Shown here: positions 8,283-15,786 of the stretch, piece by piece
How positions within the stretch are numbered: the first letter of the stretch is position 1
Layout: every line of letters begins with the position of its first letter
Assembly: GCA_003151975.1 (NCBI GenBank)
Contig: PLZD01000059.1
Location: forward strand, 7,380 to 59,096
DNA: 51,717 bases
Source: Elusimicrobiota bacterium
GTDB lineage: Bacteria; Elusimicrobiota; Elusimicrobia; UBA1565; UBA9628
Reading direction: 5' to 3'
Position numbers and translations under genes: made by a program
Notes under the pieces: model-generated
What the model was told of the DNA's origin: nothing
The model's input: only the letters and a program-made list of their open reading frames with translations
Database searches by the model: none

Positions 8283-8846
8283 ATGAAAACCGCCCTGCTC
8301 ATCGTCGACATTCAAAACGACTACTTTCCCGGCGGGAGAATGGTCCTCGACGGCGCCGTGGAGGCGAGCCTGAATGCGGCCGCCCTGCTCTCCGCTTTCC
8401 GGGGGCTGAAGCTGCCGCTGGTTCATGTGCGGCACGTATCGAAGCATGCGGGCGCGACCTTCTTTCTGCCCGGCTCGGAAGGGGCCGAGATCCACAAGAG
8501 CGTCGCGCCGCTGACCGGCGAGACCGTTATCGAGAAGAATTATCCGAACAGCTTCAGGCAGACGGAGCTGCTCGAACATTTGAGGAAGGGTCAAATCGAA
8601 AGGCTCGTGATCGCCGGGATGATGACGCACATGTGTATCGACACGACGACTCGGGCCGCTTGCGATTTGGGATTTGACCTGCAGTTGGCGCACGACGCTT
8701 GCGCGACGAAGTCCTTGTCGTTCGGCGGCGTCGAGGTTCCGGCAAGCCTTGTGCACAATGCCTACATCGCCGCGTTGGACGGCACCTTCGCCAAAGCCAT
8801 GCGCTCCGAGGACCTCATCGCGGCGTTGGCGCCAAAGCAATCATGA
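8283..8846 (+). CDS. Isochorismatase/nicotinamidase-family cysteine hydrolase
   Basis: 187 residues with the family's catalytic triad in order: Asp9 in IVDIQNDYF, a Lys in VIEKNYPNSF, and the nucleophilic Cys in AGMMTHMCIDTT. Members hydrolyse amide or enol-ether bonds (nicotinamide, isochorismate, N-carbamoyl compounds). Sequence alone does not fix the substrate. The nicotinamidase subgroup normally has a DxHxxxH metal site, which is not evident, so a general cysteine hydrolase is the safer call. Its stop overlaps the next start as ATGA, so it is translationally coupled to the PhyH-type oxygenase. Confidence 0.9.
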   Translation: MKTALLIVDIQNDYFPGGRMVLDGAVEASLNAAALLSAFRGLKLPLVHVRHVSKHAGATFFLPGSEGAEIHKSVAPLTGETVIEKNYPNSFRQTELLEHLRKGQIERLVIAGMMTHMCIDTTTRAACDLGFDLQLAHDACATKSLSFGGVEVPASLVHNAYIAALDGTFAKAMRSEDLIAALAPKQS

Positions 8847-9691
8847 GCCTCTCGACCATCGAACTGCCGCGCGCCGGGGCCGTTCCGCCGAAAGCGCTGC
8901 GGCAAGTCCAGTCCGCCATGAAGCGCGACGGCGCCGTCGTGCTCGACGGCCTCTTTCCGCCGGCGCTGCTAAAAAAGCTGAGCGCCGAAGTCCGCCGTCG
9001 GCACGGGAGCGGGCAGCTGCGCGAGCGCGGCCTCGTGCGCGACATCGCGGGCCGCTACGCCGCCGTGCTGCCGTTCGAAGGCCCGTTTCTCGATTCGCGC
9101 TTCTACGCGAACCCCGCGCTGCACAAGATGCTCGCCGCGCTGTTGGGCTCCGATTACCGCATCAGCAGCCTCGAGACCGTGATCGCTTCGCCCGGCGCCT
9201 ACGAGCAGCATCAGCACATCGACGGTCCCATCCGCTTCGACGTCTCGCTGGGAAAATCCAAGAAGGCTTATCACGGCGATCTCTCCGGCCTGCCGCCGTA
9301 CGCCGTCACGCTTTGCGTGCCGCTCTGCGACGTCGCCGAAGACAACGGCCCGACCGCGATCTGGGCCGGCTCGCACCGGACCGCGCTCAACGCGAAGCCA
9401 CCGAGCGAGGCGTGCATCCGCCGCGACTACCGCGAGGAGCACGTTGTCGGTCGCTTGGGGCGCGCTTTCTTCTTCGACTACCGCGTCTTTCATTGCGGCA
9501 TGCCGAACATGACGCCGGAAGTCCGGCCCGTCTTGATGTTCGTGTTCACGCGGGCGTGGTTTCGCGACCAGAACCTCTGCGACGTGTATCCGCGCGTCGT
9601 CATCTCGAAGCGCAATCTCTCTCGAGTCCCTCGGCGTTATAAAGACCTGTTTCTGCTCGCTCCGTCGTCGCGCCGCCCGCTTTGGGACTGA
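8843..9691 (+). CDS. Phytanoyl-CoA dioxygenase (PhyH) family Fe(II)/2-oxoglutarate oxygenase
   Basis: 282 residues. The 2-His-1-carboxylate iron site is visible as HID in YEQHQHIDGPIRFD and the distal His in DYRVFHCGMPN, followed by an Arg (EVRPVLMFVF) for 2-oxoglutarate. An IWAGSHR turn typical of PhyH proteins lies between them. These enzymes hydroxylate small molecules, and the substrate here is unknown. ATG 8843 is chosen for its ATGA overlap with the upstream gene. Further upstream in the same frame is only the shadow of that gene. The convergent gene begins 3 nt after the stop. Confidence 0.85.
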   Translation: MSLSTIELPRAGAVPPKALRQVQSAMKRDGAVVLDGLFPPALLKKLSAEVRRRHGSGQLRERGLVRDIAGRYAAVLPFEGPFLDSRFYANPALHKMLAALLGSDYRISSLETVIASPGAYEQHQHIDGPIRFDVSLGKSKKAYHGDLSGLPPYAVTLCVPLCDVAEDNGPTAIWAGSHRTALNAKPPSEACIRRDYREEHVVGRLGRAFFFDYRVFHCGMPNMTPEVRPVLMFVFTRAWFRDQNLCDVYPRVVISKRNLSRVPRRYKDLFLLAPSSRRPLWD

Positions 9692-9694
9692 GGC

Positions 9695-10390
9695 TTACCA
9701 GAGGCCGGGCAGCGTGCCCTTTGGAGGGTCCTTGAGGTCCTTGCCGCAATATCTCGCGGGCAGGCATTTCTCCCTCTGATCGTTGAGCTTGTCCACCCAG
9801 CTGAAAGATTCCTTGAGGGTGCGCTCGGCGTACTTGGCGCGCTGCGCTTCGGACATCGCTTGAGCTACGGGCTCGAGGCACCAGCAATCGGAAGGGTTCA
9901 TCGAGGGCTTCGACGCCTGGGTCGCGTAAAGCTGCTTGAAGCCGAGGCTCACGAGATAGCGGTCGGCGCCTTTGGCCAGCATCGCTTTCTGGGAGTCGTC
10001 GCCGAGGTCGACGGCCTTCTTGAACCAAGCAAAAGCGTGGAGATAGTCGTCGGAGGTTGCGCCATGCTGATAGACGAGTGCCGCGGCCGCGTAATCCTTG
10101 GCGCTGGAGAGACAGCCCTCGGCGGCGATCTCGGCGACGCGCGCGCGGCGGGCGTCGTCGCGCGGCCCGACCACTTTCCAATCGATGGAATCGATAGGTC
10201 CTTGGCGGTCGGCCTGGTCCTCGTCCTCGAGCTTCTGCAGTTCCGCGGAGCGCGCGCGCTGGAGGTCGGCGGGACACGGGACCGGCCGATCGCTCGACTT
10301 GAACTTGACGCCGGGCAACGCGGGGTCGCCGGCGCGGGCGATCGCCGCGCAGCAAAAAGCCAGAACGGCCACGACGGCCGGAGCCCTCAT
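9695..10390 (-). CDS. Secreted protein, DUF6624-like
   Basis: 231 residues with a signal peptide (MRAPAVVAVLAFCCAAIARA). The mature part has a DEDQADRQ segment, an AAALVYQHG repeat-like helix and a RYLVSLGFKQLYATQ segment. These resemble the DUF6624 pattern (.DQ..R, a.l.vQH, DR....G..QlYGTQ), whose function is unknown. The C-terminal 80 residues contain several cysteines. ATG 10390 is preferred over the longer ORF because it begins the signal peptide and lies 7 nt after TAAACT (10398-10403, minus). The family link is from memory and moderate. Confidence 0.7.
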   Translation of the reverse strand: MRAPAVVAVLAFCCAAIARAGDPALPGVKFKSSDRPVPCPADLQRARSAELQKLEDEDQADRQGPIDSIDWKVVGPRDDARRARVAEIAAEGCLSSAKDYAAAALVYQHGATSDDYLHAFAWFKKAVDLGDDSQKAMLAKGADRYLVSLGFKQLYATQASKPSMNPSDCWCLEPVAQAMSEAQRAKYAERTLKESFSWVDKLNDQREKCLPARYCGKDLKDPPKGTLPGLW

Positions 10391-10458
10391 GCTCTCAAGT
10401 TTAGGGCCGCGAAGCCCAAGTGTCAAGGGCTCGGGCAATGTTGTACGATCGATGGATC

Positions 10459-11799
10459 ATGAGCGAATGGGAAGGCTCCATCGTCGCGCGCCTACTGCAC
10501 TTTTTGACGCGCGACCTCTGGCGCATCCGTATTAGGGACCTGCCGCGGTCGCATTCGCTGCTCATCCAGCCTCTGCGCGTTGTGGTGCGGGCCTGGCGCG
10601 GCTTCGACGAGGACAAGTGCCGCCTGCGCGCCTCGGCGCTGACGTTTTACACCTTGCTCTCGATGGTCCCGGTCGCGGCGATGGCCTTCGGCGTCGCCAA
10701 GGGCTTCGGACTGCAGCAGGTCCTCGAGAAGGTCATCCTGGAGCGCCTGCGCGGGCAGGAGAGGATCGCCGAGCAAGTGATCGCGTTCTCCGATAAGCTT
10801 CTCGACAGCGCGCAAGGCGGCCTCATCGCCGGCATCGGCGTGGCCGTCTTATTTTGGACGGTCATTCAGGTCCTTGGGAACATCGAGGAGTCCTTCAACG
10901 ACATCTGGGGCGTGCGCCATCCGCGCACGCTGATGCGCAAGCTCGCCGACTACCTCTCGATCATGCTGATCTGCCCGGTTCTGCTGATCCTCTCGAGCTC
11001 GGCGACGCTCTTCATCGCGGGCGAGGTCCATTTCATCGTCGCCCAGCTTTCCTTCCTCGGGCCGTTGGCGCCGCTGATTTTCTTCTCGCTGAAAATCCTG
11101 CCCTACGCGGCGATGTGGGTGATGTTCTCGTTCGTCTACATCTGCATGCCCAACACGAACGTGAAGATTTCCGCGGGACTTCTGGGCGGCGTGGCGGCGG
11201 GCACGGTCTATCAGTTGACCCAGTGGATCTACGTGAAGTTTCAGATCGGCGTCAGCGGCTACGGCGCGGTCTACGGCAGCTTCGCGGCCCTGCCGCTCTT
11301 TCTCGCCTGGCTCGAGCTGAGCTGGACGATCGTGCTTTGGGGCGCGGAGATCTCGTTTGCCGCCCAGAATGTGGCCACTTACGAGTTCGAGCCGGAGTGC
11401 CTCGAGGCCAGCCCCGCCTTCAAGAGGCTGCTCACGTTGCGCACGGCGACCTCGGTCGTCAAGCGCTTCTGCGAAAGCGCGCCCGCGCCCACGGAGGCCG
11501 ACCTCACGCGCGAGCTCGATATTCCCATCCGGCTCATGCGCCAGATCCTCTTCGAGCTGGTCTCATGCGGAGTGCTGACCGAGGTCGTCTCCGACGGCAG
11601 CGAGGAGAAGGCCTACCACCCGGCGCGCAGCGACGAGGAACTCACGATCAAGAATGTCATCGACTTGCTCGACCAAAAGGGGACGACCGACATCCCGGTC
11701 ATCGAATCCGACGAGCTCGAGAAGTTGCGCTCCAGCCTCGAGGCGTTCTCGAAGGCGATGCGCGATTCGCCCGCCAACATCCTGCTGAAGGAGGTCTGA
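10459..11799 (+). CDS. YihY/BrkB-family inner-membrane protein with C-terminal winged-helix region
   Basis: 446 residues. The YihY/virulence factor BrkB hallmark is present: basic amphipathic N-terminus, then DKCRLRASALTFYTLLSMVP and a GNIEESFNDIWG motif, with about six TM segments up to residue 320. Residues about 325-446 are soluble and look like a winged-helix domain (TEADLTRELDIPIRLMRQIL), a known YihY extension once confused with RNase BN. The biochemical function of the family is unsettled. ATG 10459 is used because TACGAT (10444-10449) lies 9 nt upstream; an ATG at 10438 lies before that box. The carbonic anhydrase gene starts 3 nt after the stop, so they form an operon. Confidence 0.88.
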   Translation: MSEWEGSIVARLLHFLTRDLWRIRIRDLPRSHSLLIQPLRVVVRAWRGFDEDKCRLRASALTFYTLLSMVPVAAMAFGVAKGFGLQQVLEKVILERLRGQERIAEQVIAFSDKLLDSAQGGLIAGIGVAVLFWTVIQVLGNIEESFNDIWGVRHPRTLMRKLADYLSIMLICPVLLILSSSATLFIAGEVHFIVAQLSFLGPLAPLIFFSLKILPYAAMWVMFSFVYICMPNTNVKISAGLLGGVAAGTVYQLTQWIYVKFQIGVSGYGAVYGSFAALPLFLAWLELSWTIVLWGAEISFAAQNVATYEFEPECLEASPAFKRLLTLRTATSVVKRFCESAPAPTEADLTRELDIPIRLMRQILFELVSCGVLTEVVSDGSEEKAYHPARSDEELTIKNVIDLLDQKGTTDIPVIESDELEKLRSSLEAFSKAMRDSPANILLKEV

Positions 11800-11802
11800 G
11801 GG

Positions 11803-12351
11803 ATGAAGGATTTCATCGACATCGCTTCCGAGTCCGACATCCCCGAGCGCTGGAGATCGACGCCCATCGGCGCCTTGCTGCGCTACCACAACCTCGGCGC
11901 GCCGCTGCCGCCGCGAGCCGACAAGCCGGAGCTTCTCATCGGCATGTGCATGGACAGCCGCAAGCATCTGCGCATCCCCGACAATTTCGCCTTCATCCTG
12001 CGCACCGGCGGCGCGAATCTGCGCTTGGCCGAGTTTCGCGTCTCCTACGCCATCGCCGTCGGCGGCGTGCGCGCGATCGCGCTGATGGGGCACACCAACT
12101 GCGGCATGTCGGGGCTGGCGTTGCGCAGAGAGCTGTTCATCGACGGGCTGGCGGCCGTGGGCTGGACGCGCGAGGACGCGCAGGCGCATTTCGACCGCTT
12201 CGCGCCCGAGCACGAGATCGGCGTCGAGGGGGACTTTATCCGCGGAGAGACCCGCAGGCTGCGCGCGCTGTATCCGAAAGTGGAAGTGGCGCCTCTGCTC
12301 TACCGGATCGAGGACAACTCGGTCGCGCTGCTGCGCGAAAGCAAGCCCTAA
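11803..12351 (+). CDS. Beta-class carbonic anhydrase-like protein
   Basis: 182 residues. Zinc ligands of the beta-carbonic anhydrases are present: C49-x-D51-x-R53 in GMCMDSRKH and H97-x-x-C100 in GHTNCGMSG, with the usual spacing of about 48 residues. It would interconvert CO2 and bicarbonate in the cytoplasm. It is somewhat short for the class and the C-terminal part is divergent. It directly follows the YihY-type membrane protein (3-nt gap), suggesting a membrane-associated role in pH or ion balance, though this is inference. Confidence 0.87.
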   Translation: MKDFIDIASESDIPERWRSTPIGALLRYHNLGAPLPPRADKPELLIGMCMDSRKHLRIPDNFAFILRTGGANLRLAEFRVSYAIAVGGVRAIALMGHTNCGMSGLALRRELFIDGLAAVGWTREDAQAHFDRFAPEHEIGVEGDFIRGETRRLRALYPKVEVAPLLYRIEDNSVALLRESKP

Positions 12352-12354
12352 GGC

Positions 12355-12777
12355 TTACTGATCTTCGAAGTCGGCGGCGGTGGGCGCTGCGCGCTTAAGC
12401 GCGTCGCCGTCGACCACGACGGTGACGGGCGCGCTGACCCAGCGGTCGTTGAAGCGGGTGATGATGATCAGGCGGTAGCGCCAGGTCCCCTCGGCGAGCT
12501 TGCCGTCCTCGAAGCGGAGGTCTCCGGGACCGGTGCCGGAGAAGATCGCGGGGTCCTCGGGATAAACGGGGGTTTCCTTGGTCGAGGATTTCACGAGCTT
12601 GTAGGCCAGGAAGTCGTCGCGCTTGTAGCGCCGCCAAGTGCACACCACGCGCCCGTCATCGATCTTCGCCTTGAAGCCGGTCACGTCGACCTCGACGGGA
12701 GCGCGGTAGGCCACGGTGTCGGCGCCGAGTGCTGCCAAAGGCAAGAGAGCCGCGAGCACGACGAGGGCCGCTTTCAT
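12355..12777 (-). CDS. Small exported fibronectin-III-like protein
   Basis: 140 residues: signal peptide (MKAALVVLAALLPLAALGAD), then one domain with alternating strands (VDVTGFKAKIDDGRVVCTW, ...TWRYRLIIITRF, ...SAPVTVVV) like an Ig/FN3 fold. Function unknown. The ATG at 12777 lies 6 nt after a perfect TATAAT (12784-12789, minus). The longer ORF starts upstream of that box and is not used. Its 3' end faces the carbonic anhydrase gene with a 3-nt gap. Confidence 0.7.
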   Translation of the reverse strand: MKAALVVLAALLPLAALGADTVAYRAPVEVDVTGFKAKIDDGRVVCTWRRYKRDDFLAYKLVKSSTKETPVYPEDPAIFSGTGPGDLRFEDGKLAEGTWRYRLIIITRFNDRWVSAPVTVVVDGDALKRAAPTAADFEDQ

Positions 12778-12816
12778 GGACCCATTATACCTCAAATGCT
12801 ATCATCCGAAACAAGG

Positions 12817-13344
12817 ATGAACCTCGACGAGACCCGCGCCCGCGCGCAGTCCTACTGGTCGTCTGCCAAGTCGACGCTAGAGACGCTTTGCCTGTGCTTG
12901 ATGGCCGTAGGCGCGCTCGCGCTCGTCATCCATTCGTGGATCCTTCTTTCGAACAACAACGAGAAAGGCGCCGTCGGCGCCCTTCTCAGCGTGGCGGTCG
13001 GAGCGGCGGGAGGCGTGCTCTACGTCGAGCAGTGGCTGGCCGTCGCGCAAGGATCGGTCTATCTCGCCGGGGCGGCGTGGGGCCGAGCCGATCGCTCTCA
13101 GTGCGCCCGGATGGCCGGGATGAGCGCCGCGGTCGCGGCGATCTGGTGGGCGTTGTTCGTCTACGGCGGCAACATCGCCCTGGGATTTGACTTCGGCATG
13201 GAGGGCCGCGAGGCGACGATGAGGCTCGCGGCGTTCTGGCTCCTGCTGGTCAATCATCTGCTCCGCGTCCCAGGGCGCCTGCGCATCACGTGGCTCGCGG
13301 CGACGACGCAGAAGGCCCCCGAGTCGCACGCCGTCACCCTCTAA
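12817..13344 (+). CDS. Multi-pass membrane protein, unknown
   Basis: 175 residues with about four hydrophobic segments (near residues 22-45, 55-85, 100-125 and 130-150) and a charged N-terminus (MNLDETRARAQSYW). I do not recognise the family. ATG 12817 is preferred: TATCAT at 12800-12805 is 11 nt upstream and the ATG at 12796 precedes that box. It is divergent from the FN3-like gene, with both promoters packed into 39 bp. Confidence 0.65.
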   Translation: MNLDETRARAQSYWSSAKSTLETLCLCLMAVGALALVIHSWILLSNNNEKGAVGALLSVAVGAAGGVLYVEQWLAVAQGSVYLAGAAWGRADRSQCARMAGMSAAVAAIWWALFVYGGNIALGFDFGMEGREATMRLAAFWLLLVNHLLRVPGRLRITWLAATTQKAPESHAVTL

Positions 13345-13350
13345 AAAGAA

Positions 13351-13390
13351 GACCCCCGCCCCGCGCTTGCGCGCGAGACGGGGGTTTCTT
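13351..13390. terminator. Bidirectional terminator between convergent genes
   Basis: Long GC hairpin with outer arms GACCCCCG and CGGGGGTTT, an inner GC-rich part, and A/T tracts on both flanks. It lies between the ends of the membrane protein (13344) and the Gly/Pro/His-rich protein (13408) and can serve both strands. Confidence 0.8.
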
Positions 13391-13407
13391 AATCGTTCAG
13401 CCCAGGT

Positions 13408-14406
13408 TTAGTGGACCGAGACTTTCGTCGAGCGTATCCCTGCCGGGCAATACTGCGCGACCTGGTCGTCGTAGGACACCAAGCAGCTGTCGAAGCAGGA
13501 ATTGGTGTTGGCGTTGCATTGATCCTCGCATTCCGAGCCGCCGCCGACTGCGTCGCAGTCCTTGCGGCACTGATCATGCTCGTCCTGACAGGCGTCGTTG
13601 CACTGGCCCAAGAGGCCGTCGTAGTGGGCGACGCACTCGGAGCGGCGCTCGCCGCGCCAGATGACCCAGCCCCACCAGTACGGGTAGCCGTAGCGGTCCC
13701 AGTACCAGCGATCGTGGTGATGGCCCCAGCCGGGATGTCCTTCCCAGCGGCCCCAGTCGCGATTCGGGGCGTGCTCGTGGTGGCCGGGCTCGTGCGTCGG
13801 CGGATGGCCGTGTCCCGGATGCGTCGGGGGCGGATTGTGCCCGCCCGGATGACCGCCGCCCGGAGGAGGCGGATGATGACCGCCGCCCGGAGGGGGATTC
13901 GGATGACCGCCGCCCGGAGGATTGGGGTGCCCGCCGCCCGGAGGGTTGGGGTGCCCGCCGCCGGGAGGATTCGGATGTCCGCCGCCGGGATTTCCGCCGC
14001 CCGGGGGATGGCTCGGAGGAGGATTCGGATGTCCGCCGCCGGGATTTCCGCCGCCCGGAGGATGGCTCGGGGGCGGGCTCGGATGACCGCCGCCTCCACC
14101 GCCGCCGCCCGGAGGATGAACGCCGTCCGCGTCCTCATCCACCTGAGACTGCTTGTCTTGATACGCTTGCTCGGCTGCGGCGTCGGCCTTAGCCTGAGCT
14201 TCATCGGCGGCCTGCTGGTCCAGCGCTTGCCGGGTCAGGGCCGCGTTCTTCTGGACGCTTTGCTTGAGGTCGCCCGTTTGCGAGTAGATCGGGCTGTCCT
14301 TGCTCAGCGTGCCGTTGACCGTTTGTTCGAACGTCTGAGCTGCGAGACGGCCCGCGCCGAGCGTCGTTAAGACGGCGGCGGCGAGCCAGATGCTGCGGTA
14401 ATGCAT
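13408..14406 (-). CDS. Secreted Gly/Pro/His-repeat, Cys-rich protein (paralogue 1)
   Basis: 332 residues in four parts. First a signal peptide (MHYRSIWLAAAVLTTLGAG). Then a conserved alpha-helical segment, TFEQTVNGTLSKD...QT.DLKQSV.KNAA. Then a long low-complexity region built from PPGGGHPNP units, rich in His, Gly and Pro. Last, a Trp/His-rich stretch and a C-terminal Cys-rich domain with CDAVGGGSECEDQC. The neighbouring gene has the same plan. The His-rich repeats suggest metal binding or a cell-surface matrix. ATG 14406 has the best Shine-Dalgarno spacing (GGAGG, 8 nt). ATG 14412 is also in frame. A TCCGG-CAGT-CCGGA hairpin (14422-14435) precedes the ribosome site. Confidence 0.8.
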   Translation of the reverse strand: MHYRSIWLAAAVLTTLGAGRLAAQTFEQTVNGTLSKDSPIYSQTGDLKQSVQKNAALTRQALDQQAADEAQAKADAAAEQAYQDKQSQVDEDADGVHPPGGGGGGGGHPSPPPSHPPGGGNPGGGHPNPPPSHPPGGGNPGGGHPNPPGGGHPNPPGGGHPNPPGGGHPNPPPGGGHHPPPPGGGHPGGHNPPPTHPGHGHPPTHEPGHHEHAPNRDWGRWEGHPGWGHHHDRWYWDRYGYPYWWGWVIWRGERRSECVAHYDGLLGQCNDACQDEHDQCRKDCDAVGGGSECEDQCNANTNSCFDSCLVSYDDQVAQYCPAGIRSTKVSVH

Positions 14407-14551
14407 TCGCATTTCCTCCAGTCCGGCAGTCCGGAACTTGAAGTCGCGCTCAAAGGTGCAACCCAAAATAACAATTAGCCTCCAAACTGGCAAGAACTAT
14501 TTTGCCCGAAAGACCTATTATTTTAGGGGGCCCTTAGACCCATAAAACGAA

Positions 14552-14581
14552 GCGCCCTCCCGGGTTTCCCCGGGAGGGCGC
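14552..14581 (-). terminator. Terminator between the two paralogues
   Basis: Perfect 13-bp stem GCGCCCTCCCGGG / CCCGGGAGGGCGC. Read on the minus strand it has a GAAA tetraloop and is followed by TTCGTTTTAT. It ends the transcript of paralogue 2, so paralogue 1 has its own promoter. Confidence 0.85.
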
Positions 14582-14611
14582 GTTGTCAGCGAGTTGCGTT
14601 AACTAGTTCTG

Positions 14612-15556
14612 TTACGGAATGCGGATGACGATTCCGATCGGCGGCCAGACCGCGGGGTAGCCGCAGTTCCAGTAGCCGCGATACGAGAACTCGCAGGAGT
14701 TGACCGCGTTGCGGGTCTCGGAATCGCACTGGTAGTAGCACTCGGAGCCGCCGCCGACGTTGTCGCATTGGCTCTTGCAGATCGCATTGTCGTTCCAGGC
14801 TGCGTCGGAACACTCGCGATAGCGGGCGCCGTAGTAGCCGTCACAAGCATAGCCGCCCGGGACGAAGACCCAAGGTCTCCAACCCCACCAGATGTAGCGG
14901 CCGTCGTGCCAGCCCCAGCGTCCGTGAGCGCCCCAACCGGGGTGCCCGTGCCAGCGATCATTCCAATGACCGGGACCGTGCGGGCCCGGGTGCGGGCCGG
15001 GATGCGGCCCGGGGTGCGGGATGGGATGCGGGCCAGGATGACCGCCGGGATTGCCGCCGGGATGACCGCCAGGGTTGCCGCCGGGATGCCCGCCGGGGTT
15101 GCCGCCGGGATGCCCGCCAGGGTTGCCGCCGGGATGGCCGCCGCCGGGATGACCGCCGCCGGGGTTGCCGCCGCCGTGCTGTCCGCCGCCGCCGTGTTGT
15201 CCGCCGCCGAAGGCTGCGTCCTCGAGGGTCGCGCCGCCGAGGTAGACGCCGTCGGTCGAAGCGCTGTCGTCGGTGTTGACGACATCCTCATAGATGAGGT
15301 TCTCTTCGAGGGGGGCGTTCTTCAGCTCGAGCTGCTTGAATGCGGCCTTCTCTTGCTTCGTAGCGGCCGCGCTGATCGCCGCGTTTTCCTTCACGCTGGC
15401 CTTGAGGTCCGTGGTCTGCGTGAGGATCGTGTTATCCTTGCTGAGGGTGCTATTGACGGTCTGTTCGAAGTTCTGCGGCTCTGCGGCGAGATTCCCTGCG
15501 ACGGTCGCGGCGAAGAACGCGGCGGCGATCGCTAGAATCGATTTACACTTAGGCAT
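14612..15556 (-). CDS. Secreted Gly/Pro/His-repeat, Cys-rich protein (paralogue 2)
   Basis: 314 residues with the same four-part plan as its neighbour. A signal peptide (MPKCKSILAIAAAFFAATVA) is followed by FEQTVNSTLSKD..ILTQTTDLKASVKENAA. A region of HPGGNPGG-type repeats (about residues 115-195) comes next. The end is Trp-rich with a Cys-rich domain carrying CDNVGGGSECYYQC. The two genes arose by duplication but the repeats have diverged in unit (GGNPGGHP here). Shine-Dalgarno GGAGG lies 11 nt before the ATG. The -10 box is TATAAT at 15612-15617 and a leader hairpin sits between. Likely exported to periplasm or surface; function unknown. Confidence 0.82.
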   Translation of the reverse strand: MPKCKSILAIAAAFFAATVAGNLAAEPQNFEQTVNSTLSKDNTILTQTTDLKASVKENAAISAAATKQEKAAFKQLELKNAPLEENLIYEDVVNTDDSASTDGVYLGGATLEDAAFGGGQHGGGGQHGGGNPGGGHPGGGHPGGNPGGHPGGNPGGHPGGNPGGHPGGNPGGHPGPHPIPHPGPHPGPHPGPHGPGHWNDRWHGHPGWGAHGRWGWHDGRYIWWGWRPWVFVPGGYACDGYYGARYRECSDAAWNDNAICKSQCDNVGGGSECYYQCDSETRNAVNSCEFSYRGYWNCGYPAVWPPIGIVIRIP

Positions 15557-15572
15557 TTCTTGCTGTCCTCCA

Positions 15573-15617
15573 AGCCCGGTAACTTTCCCAGGTTCCGGGC
15601 TAAGTGAAAATATTATA
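15573..15617 (-). promoter_or_regulatory. Promoter and 5' leader hairpin of paralogue 2
   Basis: On the minus strand a TATAAT -10 box (15612-15617) is followed after about 10 nt by a hairpin with arms AGCCCGG / CCGGGCT (15595-15601 and 15573-15579), extended by an inner GTT/AAC. Transcription should start near 15605, so the hairpin forms the very 5' end of the mRNA, just before the Shine-Dalgarno. A 5'-stabilising role is plausible. Confidence 0.6.
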
Positions 15618-15658
15618 CACGCCTCCGGGAGTTGTTTAGCACCTAATTAAATAGGCAT

Positions 15659-15714
15659 TGGACCTATACGAGGATGGGACTAAAGGCCTATATTAAAATA
15701 GGCCAAAAGGACTA
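15659..15714 (-). repeat. Degenerate 8-nt tandem array upstream of paralogue 2
   Basis: Read on the minus strand in steps of 8 from 15714, the octamers are TAGTCCTT, TTGGCCTA, (TTTTAATA), TAGGCCTT, TAGTCCCA, (TCCTCGTA) and TAGGTCCA. Five of seven match TAGGCCTN closely and all five are in exact 8-nt phase. The array ends about 40 nt upstream of the -10 box. A related array lies at 38939-39002. Confidence 0.6.
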
Positions 15715-15786
15715 TGGGTCCACCGGGCCCAACGGGGAAGCCCAAAGACCCTCCCCGTCGAGCGCGGCGGCTGGTACTCTTAAGGC

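Noticed and set aside
6990-8840. 616-aa open frame opposite the S1 and isochorismatase genes
   Set aside because: No domain or start; complementary to two well-supported genes.
14500-14550. Possible third octamer array (TAGGTCTT, TAAGGGCC) upstream of paralogue 1
   Set aside because: Some TAGG-like units occur, but the spacing is not a multiple of 8, unlike the arrays at 15.7 and 39 kb.
13900-15180. CRISPR-like regular repeats in the 13.9-15.2 kb region
   Set aside because: They are in-frame Gly/Pro/His codon repeats with no spacers or cas genes.
14768-15535. 255-aa Val/Ala/Gly-rich frame opposite the His/Gly/Pro protein
   Set aside because: Repeat-derived low complexity. The minus-strand gene has signal peptide, Shine-Dalgarno and terminator.
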